The notes under the pieces were generated by a model. That model saw only the letters and a list, made by a program, of their open reading frames with translations, was not told where the DNA came from and made no database searches. Below are positions 1-15,755 of a stretch of DNA of 64,000 nt, piece after piece. Location of the stretch: NCBI GenBank assembly GCA_964006375.1, contig OZ023264.1:174826295-174890294 (forward strand), written 5' to 3'. Each line of letters starts with the position of its first letter. The first letter of the stretch is position 1. The translations under genes were made by a program, and so were the position numbers. The DNA is from Tillus elongatus. Lineage: Eukaryota; Arthropoda; Insecta; Coleoptera; Cleridae.

Positions 1-61
1 TCAGCTGTCAAATCGGATGAGAAGGTCATAAACTTCTAATGAGCATTTCTCAGCAATCACC

Positions 62-63
<2 letters not shown>

Positions 64-130
<67 letters not shown>
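64..130. repeat. (TA)n microsatellite
   Basis: Uninterrupted TA dinucleotide tract. It is the first of about 25 such tracts in the window. The flanking sequence on the right passes into the repeat at 225-703. Confidence 0.97.
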
Positions 131-131
<1 letters not shown>

Positions 132-224
132 GAAACTTGGCGCATCTTCATTATATTAAGATCGCGACGAGTTCATATATCAGCTATAACGGACATTCTT
201 TTCGCCCCAAAAATATAGAAAATA

Positions 225-703
225 TTTTTGAAAACGCTATATTTTTGTAAGTATCAAAGTAACTGGAATAAAACATTATATATGGCTAGAAATTTTGTAA
301 ATAAACTTATGTTGTGAATTTTAAATAATTTGGTACACAATATTTAGAGTTTTGTGCAAATTAAAAATGAAATATGAAAAACATTTGTTAAAACGACTTA
401 GTGCTTGAAATCCAATGCCTGACAGACAGAATAGTTAACTGCAATGCGTAGATTGATTCATACAACAGTTATAAACCATACATCAACGGTAACCAAAGTA
501 AACATATACCAGGCATAAAACATATTAGCCGAATCAACAATCGTGAAGTCTCGGCCGCAATTATGAAAAATGACAGACTACATGAAATCAAAAATTTGCC
601 AAGTGATTGTTATTTAACTTGGGGATTTAATCACTTTTTAAAATACATTGCATTTGTAGCTCGATGAACGACCCCAAATACAGTTTTAGCACAGCATAGA
701 TAT
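225..703 (+). repeat. Dispersed repeat, copy 1 (paired with 24355-24817)
   Basis: This block aligns by eye over about 470 bp with 24355-24817 in the same orientation, with scattered substitutions and small indels. It has no reading frame I recognise. In the second copy the block follows a hairpin-and-(TA)n repeat, so it may be the 3' part of a larger element. The right edge here touches the end of a Penelope-like element. Confidence 0.75.
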
Positions 704-1297
704 CACTAAGTGAAGATTGGAACCTGTGATGAGCACTGATAACTACACTTGGAGAACCCAAATCACCACAACACATTTTAAAAGACCTGACGATCGTTTC
801 ACTAACCAAGTTAGCATCATCAGAGGATGAAACATTCTAAATACTTAAAAAACTAACATCAACTTATATACCGGATCTCAGGTAAAGAGATCGAACCGAG
901 ATGAGACACTACTCGTAGGCAAATTCCAAAGTGTATTGTATTTTTATCGCCGGACCAGGTCTTTGCGCTATCCCTAATGCTTTATCTAAAAAGTGTCCAT
1001 CTGTAATAGTTTTGAGAAAGTTCAACGACAGCTAAATTAACAGCGGTTCCTTTCGCGGCAATAACTGTATAATTATGTTATCGGTAAAAACGTGCCGAAA
1101 ACGTGGGAATTTTATTTAGCAAAGCAATCGATCAAATGACTCGTAATTGGCGCTGGTGAAGTGTTCATACATGTTTTGTTGTGACTATATTTCGCAATAT
1201 ATACGCTCTCGAACCCGTTTAGGTGGCCTGGTTTTCTAACATTTTTTATTAATTTCAGATTATCTTTATCAACGTGATGATGATTATTATCCCAAAT
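697..1297 (-). mobile_element. Penelope-like element, 3' end with GIY-YIG tail (minus strand)
   Basis: Read on the minus strand, 1297-1112 encodes the C-terminal tail of a PLE polyprotein (HIWDNNH-like motif, LKLIKNVRKPG, ESVYIAKYS, ends LIDCFAK). This matches the better preserved copy at 15390-15755. The sequence from 1085 down to 697 matches the 3' untranslated/pseudo-LTR part of that copy, including TATATAAG-like and hammerhead motifs. Reverse transcriptase is absent, so the copy is 5'-truncated. It stops at the centre of a palindrome at 1298-1312, where a second copy starts in the opposite direction. Confidence 0.85.
786..826 (-). ncRNA. Hammerhead ribozyme motif of a Penelope-like element
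   Basis: On the minus strand the order is CCT (stem I), CTGATGA, stem II GCTAAC/GTTAGT with a TTG loop, GAAA, minimal stem III CGATCG, TC cleavage dinucleotide, AGG closing stem I with CCT. All invariant core positions are present. PLEs are known to carry such minimal type I hammerheads in their terminal repeats. It lies about 45 bp downstream of a TATATAAG-like motif. Activity in vivo is inferred, not shown. Confidence 0.8.
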
Positions 1298-1526
1298 GCC
1301 GTCGCCCGACATATTTGGGATAATAATCATCACGTTGATAAAGATAATCTGAAATTAATAAAAAATGTTACAAAACCAGGCCACCTAAACGGGTTCGAGA
1401 GCGTATATATTGCGAAATATAGTCACAACAAAAAAAGTATGAACACTTCACCAGCGCCAATTACGAGTCACTTGATCGATTGCTTTGCTAAATAAAATTC
1501 CCACGTTTTCGGCACGTTTTTACCGA
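1081..1526. repeat. Large near-perfect palindrome of PLE sequence
   Basis: Positions 1081-1297 are the reverse complement of 1313-1526 with only a few differences (one 3-bp indel near the centre), separated by a 15-bp spacer at 1298-1312. Both arms contain the end of the PLE coding region and the first bases of its 3' UTR. This is a head-to-head pair of truncated PLE copies. Inverted (pseudo-LTR) arrangements are known for this retroelement class. Confidence 0.9.
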
Positions 1527-1530
1527 ATAA
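1310..1530 (+). pseudogene. PLE GIY-YIG C-terminal fragment, plus-strand copy
   Basis: The plus strand encodes the same C-terminal tail as the minus-strand copy to its left and as 15390-15755: HIWDNNH, LKLIKNV, GFESVYIAKYSHNK, PITSHLIDCFAK, then a stop codon. It begins just after the palindrome spacer and lacks the GIY and YVG catalytic motifs, so it cannot be functional. Confidence 0.85.
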
Positions 1531-1578
1531 AAGTATTTCGTTTTAAATGAAACACTCTGTATGACAAATGGTACCATA

Positions 1579-3485
1579 CAAAGTGGCACATTGAAAACGA
1601 AACAGACCGATTTGCGTCCAGAGAATTTTTTTTAAGAAACGCTGAAACGTGTCAATTTTAAAATTGAGGAGGACATGTTTTGACATAAAACTCAACTTCG
1701 TAACATCAACCCCTTAAGGGTGGTGATTACAACCCTTATATTTTAAATAGGGAACATGGGTCGAGTGTTACATAATTTGAAAGCTCTTTCTTTTCTGAAT
1801 TCAGCACACTAATTTTTTTGGCAACTCGTTTAAAAATTATTCACAGTTGGAGTGGCAAGAACGTATTTCATTCATTGTGATAAGAAATGCACTAGTTAGT
1901 AAATTTTTAGGTAAAAAACTAAAAAACAAAACCAAACGTTCAAAAATGTTTATTCAGTTAAGTAAGTGTTCAAATTGTATACCACCAGCTTCCATACAAA
2001 AGTACAAATTTTGTTCAAAACGAGCTCTGTCATTCTGGAGCATTTGTGAAGATATTAGACGGCATTCTTCAACAATGCGTCGTCGTAATTCTTCCAGAGA
2101 CTCCGGTTCTCTTGCGTAAATTATACTCTCTAAATGGCTCCATAGAAAGGAGTCTAAAGGAGTTAAATCCGGTGATCTAGGAGGCCACTCAATAGCACCT
2201 CTACGCCCAATCCATTGTCCTGGAAACTCCTTGTTCAAAAACTTCCTAACACAGTGTAAAAATGCGGAGAAGCTCCATCTTGTTGAAACACTAATTTATT
2301 TTCTTAATAGCGATAATCATTTTCCACAACGTCAATTAGTAGAGGGTAAACGATATCTTCTAGTAACTCCAAATACGTTTTGCCACTAAACTTGCCATCA
2401 AGAAAAATTGGTCCGATTAAACGGCCTCTAAAAATGCCAGTCCACACATTCAATTTCTGTGGGTTTGAGTGTGGACTTCGTGAAAATTTCTTGGATTATT
2501 ATCTGCCCAATACCGACAATTATGACGATTGACTGTAGAGTTTAATAAAAACGTACACTCGTCTGAAAAACAAAAATTGAACCGAAAGTTCCCGTTATCA
2601 GCTATTCGTGCAGTCATAACTTAACAAAATTCCTGCCGCCGATCAAAAGCATCTTCATTCAGTTGTTGTACAAGATGAATTTTATACGGGTGAAATTTAT
2701 GATGCTTCAATCTTCGCTGAATAGTTCTTCTTTTGATGTTTGAAACAGTGGCCAATTTTCTCGTGCTCAAAGTTGCGTCTGCAGCAATTTGTCCTAAAAC
2801 TTTAATCTCAGTAGTCTCATTTCTAACCGTAAATTCACGTTCAGGATCCCGTTTTTTGTTGGCTATTGAACCTCTTTGTCGAAACTTTGCAACTAACTCC
2901 AAAATGTATTTTCTGTTAACATGTCTGTTCGGATGTCGTTCATTAAACAAATTTGCGGTACGGTTGGCAAAGTTATCGTTTTTGAAAAAAAACAGTAATT
3001 ATTTCAACTCTTTCTTCTACAGAATACACAATTTTAAAACGATTTTCGGTAGTACTATCAAGTATCAAACCGACCGATAAATTGAAATAATAAGCCGCAT
3101 TTCTCTCATTCCGATAATAAATGTTCTGATAGTCAATTTTTTGTTTACAAACCAACAAAACATTGACTATCAGCACATTTCTTACCGGAATGAGTGAAAT
3201 ACGTTTTTGCATCTTCAACTGAGAATAATTTTTAAAGGAGTTGATAAAACTTCCAAAAAAATTAGTGTGCTGAATTCAGAAAAGAAAGAGATTTCAAATG
3301 ATGTAAAACTCGACCCATGTTCCCTATTTAAAATATAAGCGTTGCTATCACCACCCTTAAGGGGTCGATGTGACAAAGTTGAGTTTCATGTCCCCTTAAT
3401 ATTAAAATCGACGTGTTTCAGCGTTTCTTGAAAAAAATTTCTCTGGGCGCAAATCGGTCTGTTTAGTTTTCAATGCGCCACCCTA
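1579..3485 (-). mobile_element. Degenerate IS630/Tc1/mariner transposon with ~320-bp TIRs
   Basis: The ends are inverted repeats about 320 bp long (roughly 1579-1900 and 3165-3485). Both carry the blocks AACAGACCGATTTGCG, CCCCTTAAGGGTGGTGAT, AAATAGGGAACATGGGTCGAG and GCTGAATTCAGAAAAGAAAG (or complement). The outermost bases read roughly CARRGTGGCRCATTG next to TA, which fits the TA target preference of the superfamily. A broken minus-strand transposase lies between them. Its architecture matches the intact DD41D element at 61852-63913, but its termini are different, so it is a related but separate family. Confidence 0.88.
1954..2950 (-). pseudogene. IS630/mariner-type transposase, broken
   Basis: Two open segments on the minus strand give the N-terminal helix-turn-helix part (2950-2621: ERHPNRHVNR, FRQRGSIANKKRDPER, LSTRKLATVSNIKRRTIQRR, HPYK) and the C-terminal catalytic end (2238-1954: QWIGRRGAIEWPPRSPDL, LDSFLW, QFEHLLN). 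The third catalytic aspartate (LDSFLW) is retained. The middle (2239-2620), which should hold the other two aspartates, is broken by frameshifts. It aligns along its whole length with the intact 362-aa enzyme at 62428-63516. Non-functional. Confidence 0.85.
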
Positions 3486-4500
3486 TATATCCAACCATTG
3501 GACTATAAACTGACCTTTATCCAGCACGTGTCTAGCTAAGTCACCAAAGATACGGTTTAACAGGTATAATAAATTTTGATCACAATAATCTTATTAATCG
3601 CCCTATATCTCTTGTAACGCAGCGATATAAAATATATTAGCCGAGGTAGAGAGTTAGCTATGACAGAAATTAAATAGGTAATAGAGGACAAGAACTGGGG
3701 TGGTTCATTAATATCGATTTATCAATGGGAAAGCATAAACCTGACGTTCGTGAAGACTTATGATGGGCTTCAAGTCAAATTCCGGTCTCCTATCTCCGCC
3801 ACGGTGTAGATATAATGTGCACGCTGACCGAACTTCATTTATCAAACCTCTGATAACTTACAGACCTACATTTCTGCTACATGTTACGTGTTTCTGTATG
3901 TTTTATATCGTATGTTTCCTCCGGCCTTCTAAAAAATATCGCTATACTGGATTTCTGCACGTCATTTCAGCGTGTTCTGTTTACCACTCTCTTGCTTCTA
4001 ATACAGGCAGTAGAGAATTTGTTACTGCATTATACTACATGAGTTTTTTGTTTTGATACATAGGTTGAGAATGACGTACTGAATGTAAAAACACAAAATC
4101 CTTACAAATTAGGAGGGCGGGAGTGCTGCCATTTTGAGAAAAAACGTTTCGGCCTATATCTCCGATACCGTGCACTTTAGGCCAAAAATTGTTCTGACCT
4201 TTATTGTAGACAATTGCATTTCTCATCTTTTTTATTCAATATATTTTTTTGTATCACTCACCGTTTACAACTTATACGACTATTAGCACTCATTTATTAA
4301 CTTTTTTACCTATATCTTTGTTAATAATTGTTTAAACAATAAAATGCTTAAGACTTAACTTTTTAATCGACAAATTTCCTACAACTTTTATTCATAACTT
4401 TTTTTTCTCAAATCAATATTTTTTAAGTTATAACGCGTTAAGCGTTAATTTCAAAAATCCTGTGCCTAAACGGTTGACGCCAGTCTGGGCATGAAATCTG
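3486..4500. other. Unassigned AT-rich sequence
   Basis: About 1 kb in which I recognise no gene or repeat family. A 98-codon plus-strand frame at 3760-4056 and a 63-codon minus-strand frame at 4035-4226 have no recognisable motif and are probably chance. Confidence 0.5.
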
Positions 4501-4502
4501 GC

Positions 4503-4512
4503 TATATATATA

Positions 4513-4610
<98 letters not shown>
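4503..4610. repeat. (TA)n microsatellite
   Basis: TA tract with a few TTTATA interruptions near both ends. It directly abuts the inverted monomer of the hammerhead array. Confidence 0.97.
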
Positions 4611-4611
<1 letters not shown>

Positions 4612-4812
4612 CAGGATTTATAACACGGCATTTTTGTACTATACAAGGAGTAGGGTTAAGGGCAAAGCCGCAAGGGGACAACCGCATACACGTGTTTTAG
4701 GCTTCTTAGCTATCATCAGTACGGTATAGCCAGGTGAAGATGGGAACACTCTGGATGAAGATGCAAAAATACACGGAGTCACAACAGGCAACCAGTGCAC
4801 AATTGCAGCAAC
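4611..4812 (-). repeat. Inverted monomer of the hammerhead satellite
   Basis: The reverse complement of this segment matches about 200 bp of the direct monomers at 4815-5854. Together with the first direct monomer it forms a head-to-head palindrome centred near 4813-4817. Its left edge is the (TA)n tract. Its ribozyme core is mutated (GAAA has become AAAA, and stem II has an A-C mismatch). Confidence 0.88.
4682..4724 (-). ncRNA. Degenerate hammerhead ribozyme in the inverted monomer
   Basis: On the minus strand: CCGTA, CTGATGA, a weakened stem II (AGCT/AGCC), AAAA in place of the invariant GAAA, CACGTG stem III, TA, TGCGG. Loss of the core G (G12 in hammerhead numbering) should abolish cleavage, so this copy is probably inactive. 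Confidence 0.7.
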
Positions 4813-4880
4813 ATTGCCAGTTGTGACTCCGTGTATTTTTGCATCTTCATCCAGAGTGTTTCCATCTTCACCTGGCTATA

Positions 4881-4923
4881 CCGTACTGATGATGGCTAAT
4901 AAGCCTGAAACACGTGTATACGG
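4881..4923 (+). ncRNA. Hammerhead ribozyme, monomer 1
   Basis: Order: CCGTA (stem I 5'), CTGATGA at 4886-4892, stem II GGCT/AGCC closing an AATA loop, GAAA at 4907-4910, minimal stem III CACGTG, cleavage dinucleotide TA at 4917-4918, TACGG (stem I 3'). Stem I is five Watson-Crick pairs. Every invariant core position is intact. The two-base-pair stem III is typical of minimal metazoan hammerheads, which often act as dimers. Confidence 0.88.
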
Positions 4924-5184
4924 ATGTCTCCTTGCGGCTTTGCTCTTAACCCTGCTCCTTGTATAGTACAGAAATGCCGTGTTAAAAATCTTGTTATAGT
5001 TAATATAACTTCCTGGGCTCCGGATGCTCACGCAGCTGATTTCTTTGCCTCCGTGGCTTTTTAGGTTGTTTTCCTTGGATTGAGAGTCTTCTAAATGTTG
5101 CTGCAATTGTGCACTGGTTGCCTGTTGTGACTCCGTGTATCTTTGCATTTTCATCCAGTGTATTCCCATCTTCACCTGGCTATA

Positions 5185-5227
5185 CCGCACTGATGACGGC
5201 TAATAAGCCTGAAACACGTGTATGTGG
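5185..5227 (+). ncRNA. Hammerhead ribozyme, monomer 2
   Basis: Same layout with CTGATGA at 5190-5196, stem II GGCT/AGCC, GAAA at 5211-5214, stem III CACGTG, and TA at 5221-5222. Stem I is CCGCA with TGTGG. Relative to monomer 1, a T-A pair has become C-G and a G-C pair has become G-T, so pairing is kept while the sequence changed. Confidence 0.88.
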
Positions 5228-5488
5228 ATGTCTCCTTGCGGCTTTGCCCTTAACCCTTCTCCTTGTATAGTACATAAATGCCGTGTTATAAATCCTGTTA
5301 TAGTTAATATAACTTCCTGTGCTCCGGGTGCTCACGCAGGTGATTTCTTTGCCTCCGTAGCTTTTTAGGTTGTTTCCCTCGGATTGAGAGTCTTCTAAAT
5401 GTTGCTGCAATTGTGCACTGGTTGCCTGTTGTGACTCCATGTATTTTTGCATTTTCATCCAGTGTATTCACATCTTCACCTGGCTATA

Positions 5489-5531
5489 CCGCACTGATGA
5501 CGGCTAATAAGCCTGAAACACGTGTATGTGG
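5489..5531 (+). ncRNA. Hammerhead ribozyme, monomer 3
   Basis: CTGATGA at 5494-5500, stem II GGCT/AGCC, GAAA at 5515-5518, stem III CACGTG, TA at 5525-5526, stem I CCGCA with TGTGG. It is identical in the core to monomer 2. Confidence 0.88.
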
Positions 5532-5791
5532 ATGTCTCCTTGCGGCTTTGCCCTTAACTCTTCTCCTTGTATAGTACAGAAATGCCGTGTTATAAATCCT
5601 GCTATAGTTAATATAACTTCCTGGGCTCCGGATGCTCACGCAAGTGATTTATTTGCCTCCGTGGCTTTTTGGTTGTTTCCCTCGGATTGAGGGTATTCCA
5701 AATGTTGCTGCAAGTGTGCACTGGTTGCCTGTTGTGACTCCGTATATTTTTGCATCTTCATCCAGAGTGTTCCCATCTTCACCTGGCTATA

Positions 5792-5834
5792 CCGTACTGA
5801 TGATGGCTAATAAGCCTGAAACACGTATATGCGG
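5792..5834 (+). ncRNA. Hammerhead ribozyme, monomer 4 (weakened stem III)
   Basis: CTGATGA at 5797-5803, intact stem II and GAAA, TA at 5828-5829, stem I CCGTA with TGCGG (one G-T wobble). Stem III reads CACGTA, so one of its two pairs is lost, which should weaken it. The monomer is cut off by (TA)n 20 bp downstream. Confidence 0.75.
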
Positions 5835-5853
5835 TTGTCTCCTTGCGGCTTTG

Positions 5854-7675
<1,822 letters not shown>

Positions 7676-7751
7676 GAAATGTTGATTCGGCTACCCACTG
7701 CGCCTTATCATCCTAACGTACAATAAATTAATTGCCTCACACTCAAAATGC

Positions 7752-9165
<1,414 letters not shown>

Positions 9166-9813
9166 CTTCTTGGGGGAGTGTACTTTCTCTCAAACTTGTT
9201 GATTGAAGAAATGCTCATTCAATAGTGTCGGCACTGTGATTTTGCTTGTTTTGGTTGCATTTAATGGCATTGTCAGCTGCAATAGGGGAAACAGTTTGCA
9301 AACGTATGTGTGGCATCTCCCGTTGAATTTCACAGCTTATGTTAAACTTGTAGCACCATTACTCGGCTCGTAACTGCCTCACTATCCCGTTTGGCACGTA
9401 ATTTAACTGTCTGAAGTCTCACTTGGACTTTAACCAACTAATAAGTATGAAACAGTATAAATGAAGTGGCGCAAAGTACAAACGATACAAGCAACACTAC
9501 ACCCTATTAGCGCGCGAAAAAGGAAGCTTGCTCGCATTTCAAGAAGTAATTAGGTACAGATCCCATTAGGCAACACTAGACCAATTATTGTCGGTTCAAA
9601 CTATTAATTTACAAGATTTCTTGGAATTTTCCTCTAACACATTTACGGCCAAGCATAGAGTAAATTAAAAAATAACGTGTTTTTATGTTTTATTTTAATA
9701 AACACGTTGTTTATAAACAATTTCTATAATAATTTTTACTAAAAATTAAAAAAAATCGAGTTTTATGACATGGTGCGTTAACGCGCCGAATGCATGTACA
9801 TGAGTTTATTAGT
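9166..9813. other. Unassigned sequence 3' of the piggyBac remnant
   Basis: About 650 bp. Part of it is probably the 3' untranslated region of the piggyBac element. I could not identify a terminal inverted repeat with an adjacent TTAA. Confidence 0.4.
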
Positions 9814-11630
9814 TTATTTTGATTTGTGAAAAGAGTCAAAACACACAGGGTGTAAGTGTGCACTGCATTTATCAGATAGGTATATTGTGTAATTTTTGCA
9901 CAACCTGCATCTTCTTTGTGCCTTTTCGCTGCGTTTTATTATCATGTGACTTACATCATCCATTCTGACTTCATCTGGAACAGATTGTCTGGACGGCCTT
10001 CCAATCAGGATTGTCTTTGCAAAGGGATCTTCACTTTTCATTAGACGTATGGCTTAGTTGGTTTTAGAATCTAACTTTGATATATTGCTGTCGTTTGTTT
10101 TTCTAAAAAGCTTCCAATTGGCTACAACACTATCAAGGGTGTTTATAAAAAGTGGCCACCACCATTTGTTTCCTTTTACACTTGTCCTGTAATTGGCAAT
10201 TGCGTTTCCGTGTAGGTCTACTCCTCCTATATATTTGTTGTATTGTTTTATTATATCAGGCTGGAGAATTTGTATCTCTTTGAGTTCCTTACGACTATAT
10301 CTTTTAGTATTTGCTAAAGGCTCAAGAGCAAAATTGTTACTTGCAACTGCTACAGTAGCATTGTCAATCCACCTGATAAGTCTTAGCTGAGCATTTTCAT
10401 CAAATGCATAGTCATAAGCTCCTCGTCCCTTTTTTGATAACACTTTTGCACTTTCTAGTGGACATTTATTGGTCCTGTTATCTCTTATTGTTCCTGTTGT
10501 GAAAATATGCTGCGAAATTCTACCAACAAATTGTAGGAAGAGAAGTAATTATCCAGAAATATTCTGTGATGAAAAGGTTTTTCAATACAAGAAATAAGGT
10601 CAGTCACTACCTGTCCCCCTAACCCCAAGGACGATTTATCTTTTTCGTTATTGGCTTCCCCGTATGGTATAAAATTAAATAAGTATCCATCTGAAGAACA
10701 CAGACACCAAAGCTTGAAACCAAACCTAACTGGTTTCCCTTTTATGAACATTTTACATGTCGGTCGAAGTATGGCTCCATTTGTTCATCGAGGGATATAT
10801 TATGGGAGAATATTCCAAACTGTTTGTTACGGACGTTTATGGCATCAAATAATGGTCGTGTTTTGGAAAATTTGTCATTTTTATTCAGATTTAAATTGTC
10901 AGCGAAATGAGTTTTTCTTTTGATGGTCCTAAACTTGTTCTCACTCATGCATTTTTTTTACAATTTCTACTCCTTTATCTTCATTTTTGCTCCAGTATAG
11001 ATCCATTTGTAGTAAAATATGATAACCAGACAGTATTAGTATACCAAGGAATTTTTTTAAGTCACTGATGCTCAAACAAAAGTCGTGTATATTATTCTCT
11101 TTAGCATATTTTAGAGTATACTCCACTATCATAAAAAGTATTTCAGTATCAAAGAATAATAAAAACAGTTCTAGTGGCGTTTTTCCATAAAGAGTACTTT
11201 TCAGGGATTGCACGCATTCATTTTCTATTGATACCGGTAAAAAACTATAAGTAGCCTTCTTCTTCTGCCAATTTATAATTCCAGGTCATAATCCAGTAGA
11301 TAGACGTATTTTTTTTCACTGCAAGTGACTCATCGTCTGAGTGATCAAAATCGTCATCTTAAACTTCAATCTGAAATGTCCCAGCAATTTTAGTTTCAAG
11401 AGGTATCTCATCTATGAGCATGTTATCGTCAATATTCTCTTTATCGATCAACTCATATATATCAGGGGAGATGTACACTACATCCATTGAGAAACACAAT
11501 TTTCATACACTTATGAAACAAAAAATAATAATTATTCATCTAGATTATCTTGAGATTCCCTTTCTTGTTCATTTATAATTTCTTGCATTGCCTCCTCTAA
11601 CTCTTTTTGAGTCAAATACCTTCTAGCCAT
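9814..11630 (-). pseudogene. piggyBac transposase (copy 1), frameshifted
   Basis: Minus-strand DDE transposase of the piggyBac family, broken by frameshifts near 10945 and 10750, a disruption around 10445-10485, and a break before the zinc-binding tail at 10041-10054. A probable start is at 11630 (MARRYLTQKELEEAM), followed by an acidic stretch. The core contains LDEQMEPYFDR (first catalytic Asp), FLDNYFSSYNLL (second) and YIGGVDLHGNAIANYR (third). All three catalytic aspartates survive. The C-terminus holds a Cys/His tail (RRCRLCKN, DKCSAHLHPVCFDSFH), the usual cysteine-rich domain with one cysteine pair degraded. Normal members are about 550-600 aa, which fits the span. It cannot be translated as it stands. 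Confidence 0.9.
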
Positions 11631-11696
11631 TATTATTTATTTTTTATTTTACTTGTACACTATACTAACTAAAATCACAACTAACCACTACCGTAA

Positions 11697-11945
11697 TCAA
11701 GCAGAACTAAAAATGTATAGAAACAATAAGTGAGTGGTAAGCGTGTCGCCACCTAGTTGCGGAACCAAGTAGTATGTTGTCACGGCAGTTCCAAATAACA
11801 CAAAGTGTTAAAAAATATAGACTGTATACAACCAACTAACAATTTGATAAAATGTTAACCCTGGCCCATTTCTACCCTAATATAGGGGCAAAGTATGTAC
11901 TTGGTTCCGCAACTAGGTGGCGACACGCTCACAGCTCACTTAGTG
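11697..11945. repeat. Short inverted repeat pair upstream of piggyBac
   Basis: About 46 bp at 11728-11774 (ACCTAGTTGCGGAACCAAGT on the plus strand) recur in reverse at 11897-11942 (ACTTGGTTCCGCAACTAGGT). A third copy forms a 64-bp insertion at 54666-54729. The pair flanks about 120 bp. It may belong to the piggyBac 5' region, but no TTAA-bounded terminus was identified. Confidence 0.65.
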
Positions 11946-13127
11946 TTGAAAGGCTGGCTACTATAGCCGTATTACTTTATAGGTGTATTTTCGCCGCTTA
12001 CCCGCTAACGCCCCCGCGGCAAAAACAGAATGAGAGCATTCAAACCCAAACGTCACTGTGTGTAATCTTTCCGACGGAGGACTAAGGTCCGGTACTCCTA
12101 GGGAGGGAGTTTTAGTGAGTAGGTGTACGAGTAGTACGAGTCCCACAGTACCTCGATATCCCACGGCACTACCGTGTCGTGAATGAGGTCTGGATGAGGC
12201 ATTTCTTTCTCCTGTATCCAAAAAAAGTATTTTCGCAGCAGTTAGTATGCCGTACTGACGAGCTCTAATTAGAGCGAAACCGGTCTACGGTTCTAATTGT
12301 TGTGAGAATGCATCTAGCCTTATATGTATAGAAAGTAAAATGGCACAACCCGCCAACAATATATTATACTCCTATAAAGTTTTTGGAATAATAATTTCGT
12401 TTACTGTGTCTCAGACGGGTGGACTAGGGACACTTCCTGGAATTACACTTTATGCATCTGGCCAATTATCTTTGCAGGATGTTTTTTTTAAACAAACTGA
12501 AACTAGGAATGTATGTGTTAATTATTGATATTACTTATAGTTGTGAGATTATAAACACAGTGTTTGAGGCACAATAAGTTTAGCATAAGTTATATATTTG
12601 CTTGATTGTTTACACGTAAATTTATTTGATAAAAGTTCCTTATTTTCCAATGAACACAGAAAATATAACTAAGGGAGAAACAGAAAAAATTTAAATTGTG
12701 AATATGCCCTTGTTACTTTAGAAGTATATTTTGTTCATAAAGCCTCAATTCAAGTTGTAGTATTTTCTAAAATAATCAACAAAGTGATGATGCGTATACG
12801 CACCATTGGCCAGAAATGGGTTTTGTGTAACTACTGTAATTATTTCTAAAAGAATTAATCAATTTGATCAGAAAACACTTATTCCATGGTAACTGTGCAT
12901 TGTATTTTAAATGTTTTATATGAAGCCAAGGTCGCCTTGCATGGTTGCACAAAGTCTTGATGTATATTTGATTTGACGTTAGTTAGTCATTGGCTAAGAT
13001 GACCAGTCGCGGACTGCGAATCAGTTTATTGCTATGACAACCAAATAAACTGGAGCTGTGCTTTGTTGTTTTGAAATCATGGATTGTTGTTGCCCTTACT
13101 TGGTAAAATCGGGCGATACTAAATATA
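11946..13127. other. Unassigned sequence
   Basis: About 1.2 kb with no recognisable gene. The 62- to 86-codon frames here have no motif and are likely chance. There are several direct CGG/CCG-rich patches at 12000-12200, which is unusual for this AT-rich window. Confidence 0.4.
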
Positions 13128-13942
13128 CAGAGCCATAATTAATTCCCGAACCCCACGTGACCGCGTACGTTAGGCAACGCGGCATACACGGTTATACAAC
13201 CTCAATTAATGAAATCCCTAAGATGCCAGTGTTGTCTCATATTTTCTTTGGGGTTTTATAAAAAATATAAAAATTATAATAAGTTGAAACAGTAAATGTC
13301 TTAAATGTATTTATTATTTAGTATTTTTAACAGCAAGTCTGTTCATGTATGGTTTACTGTTATTGATTGTTAAAAAAATAAATTAAAAACATAATAAAAT
13401 ATTACTTTTATTTTGTATAGATATCAAAATTTTGTAATGTACGTAAACAAATTGAGGTCCGATTATTTAAACTTCTGATTTACAGTTTTAGTAATGTGTA
13501 TTCTGTAACATGTAAACATGTACCTGTTTGGGCTAGATTACCGACGAACAGATTTGGTAGGGCTTCGTTCCATGCGATGTCGAATATCGTCAACAACATA
13601 ACCTTAACATACCAATACTTTTAACTTACGTAAAAACTCAATGAAAATGCTAAGTTTTGATAAAAACTGTTTATTTTTATTGTCAAACAGATAGAAAATT
13701 ATTTGAAGAAGGTAAACACTGGTCGAACTTGGAAAATTCACAACATACATACAAAATAACCGTCAAAAGAGAATTGAGGGCCAATGGACTGAACTATCAA
13801 TTGTCAATTGATTTAGTGACTTTAGGATCCCCAATCTAGTGGTTTTTTGGTTACTTTTTGACTGCCAACTCATAAAATCATATTCCACAAAGAGAGAGAC
13901 AGAATCCGGTCACGTGGGGTTCGGGAATTAATGAAGGCCCTG
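13128..13942. mobile_element. 815-bp MITE with TA target duplication
   Basis: The ends are ~36-bp inverted repeats: CAGAGCCATAATTAATTCC continuing to ACCCCACGTGACCG on the left, and the complement ending in GGCCCTG on the right. TA occurs immediately outside both ends (13126-13127 and 13943-13944), as expected for a Tc1/mariner-type target duplication. No transposase is present, so it must be mobilised in trans. The interior is AT-rich, and the 60-codon frame at 13657-13839 has no recognisable motif. Confidence 0.85.
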
Positions 13943-13974
13943 TAGATACTTCTTTGGCTTTACAAAGGTATGTT

Positions 13975-15755
<1,781 letters not shown>

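Noticed and set aside
11845..11870. piggyBac terminus at TTAACCCTGG
   Set aside because: The orientation would fit an element to the right, not the piggyBac on the left, and no matching second end was found.
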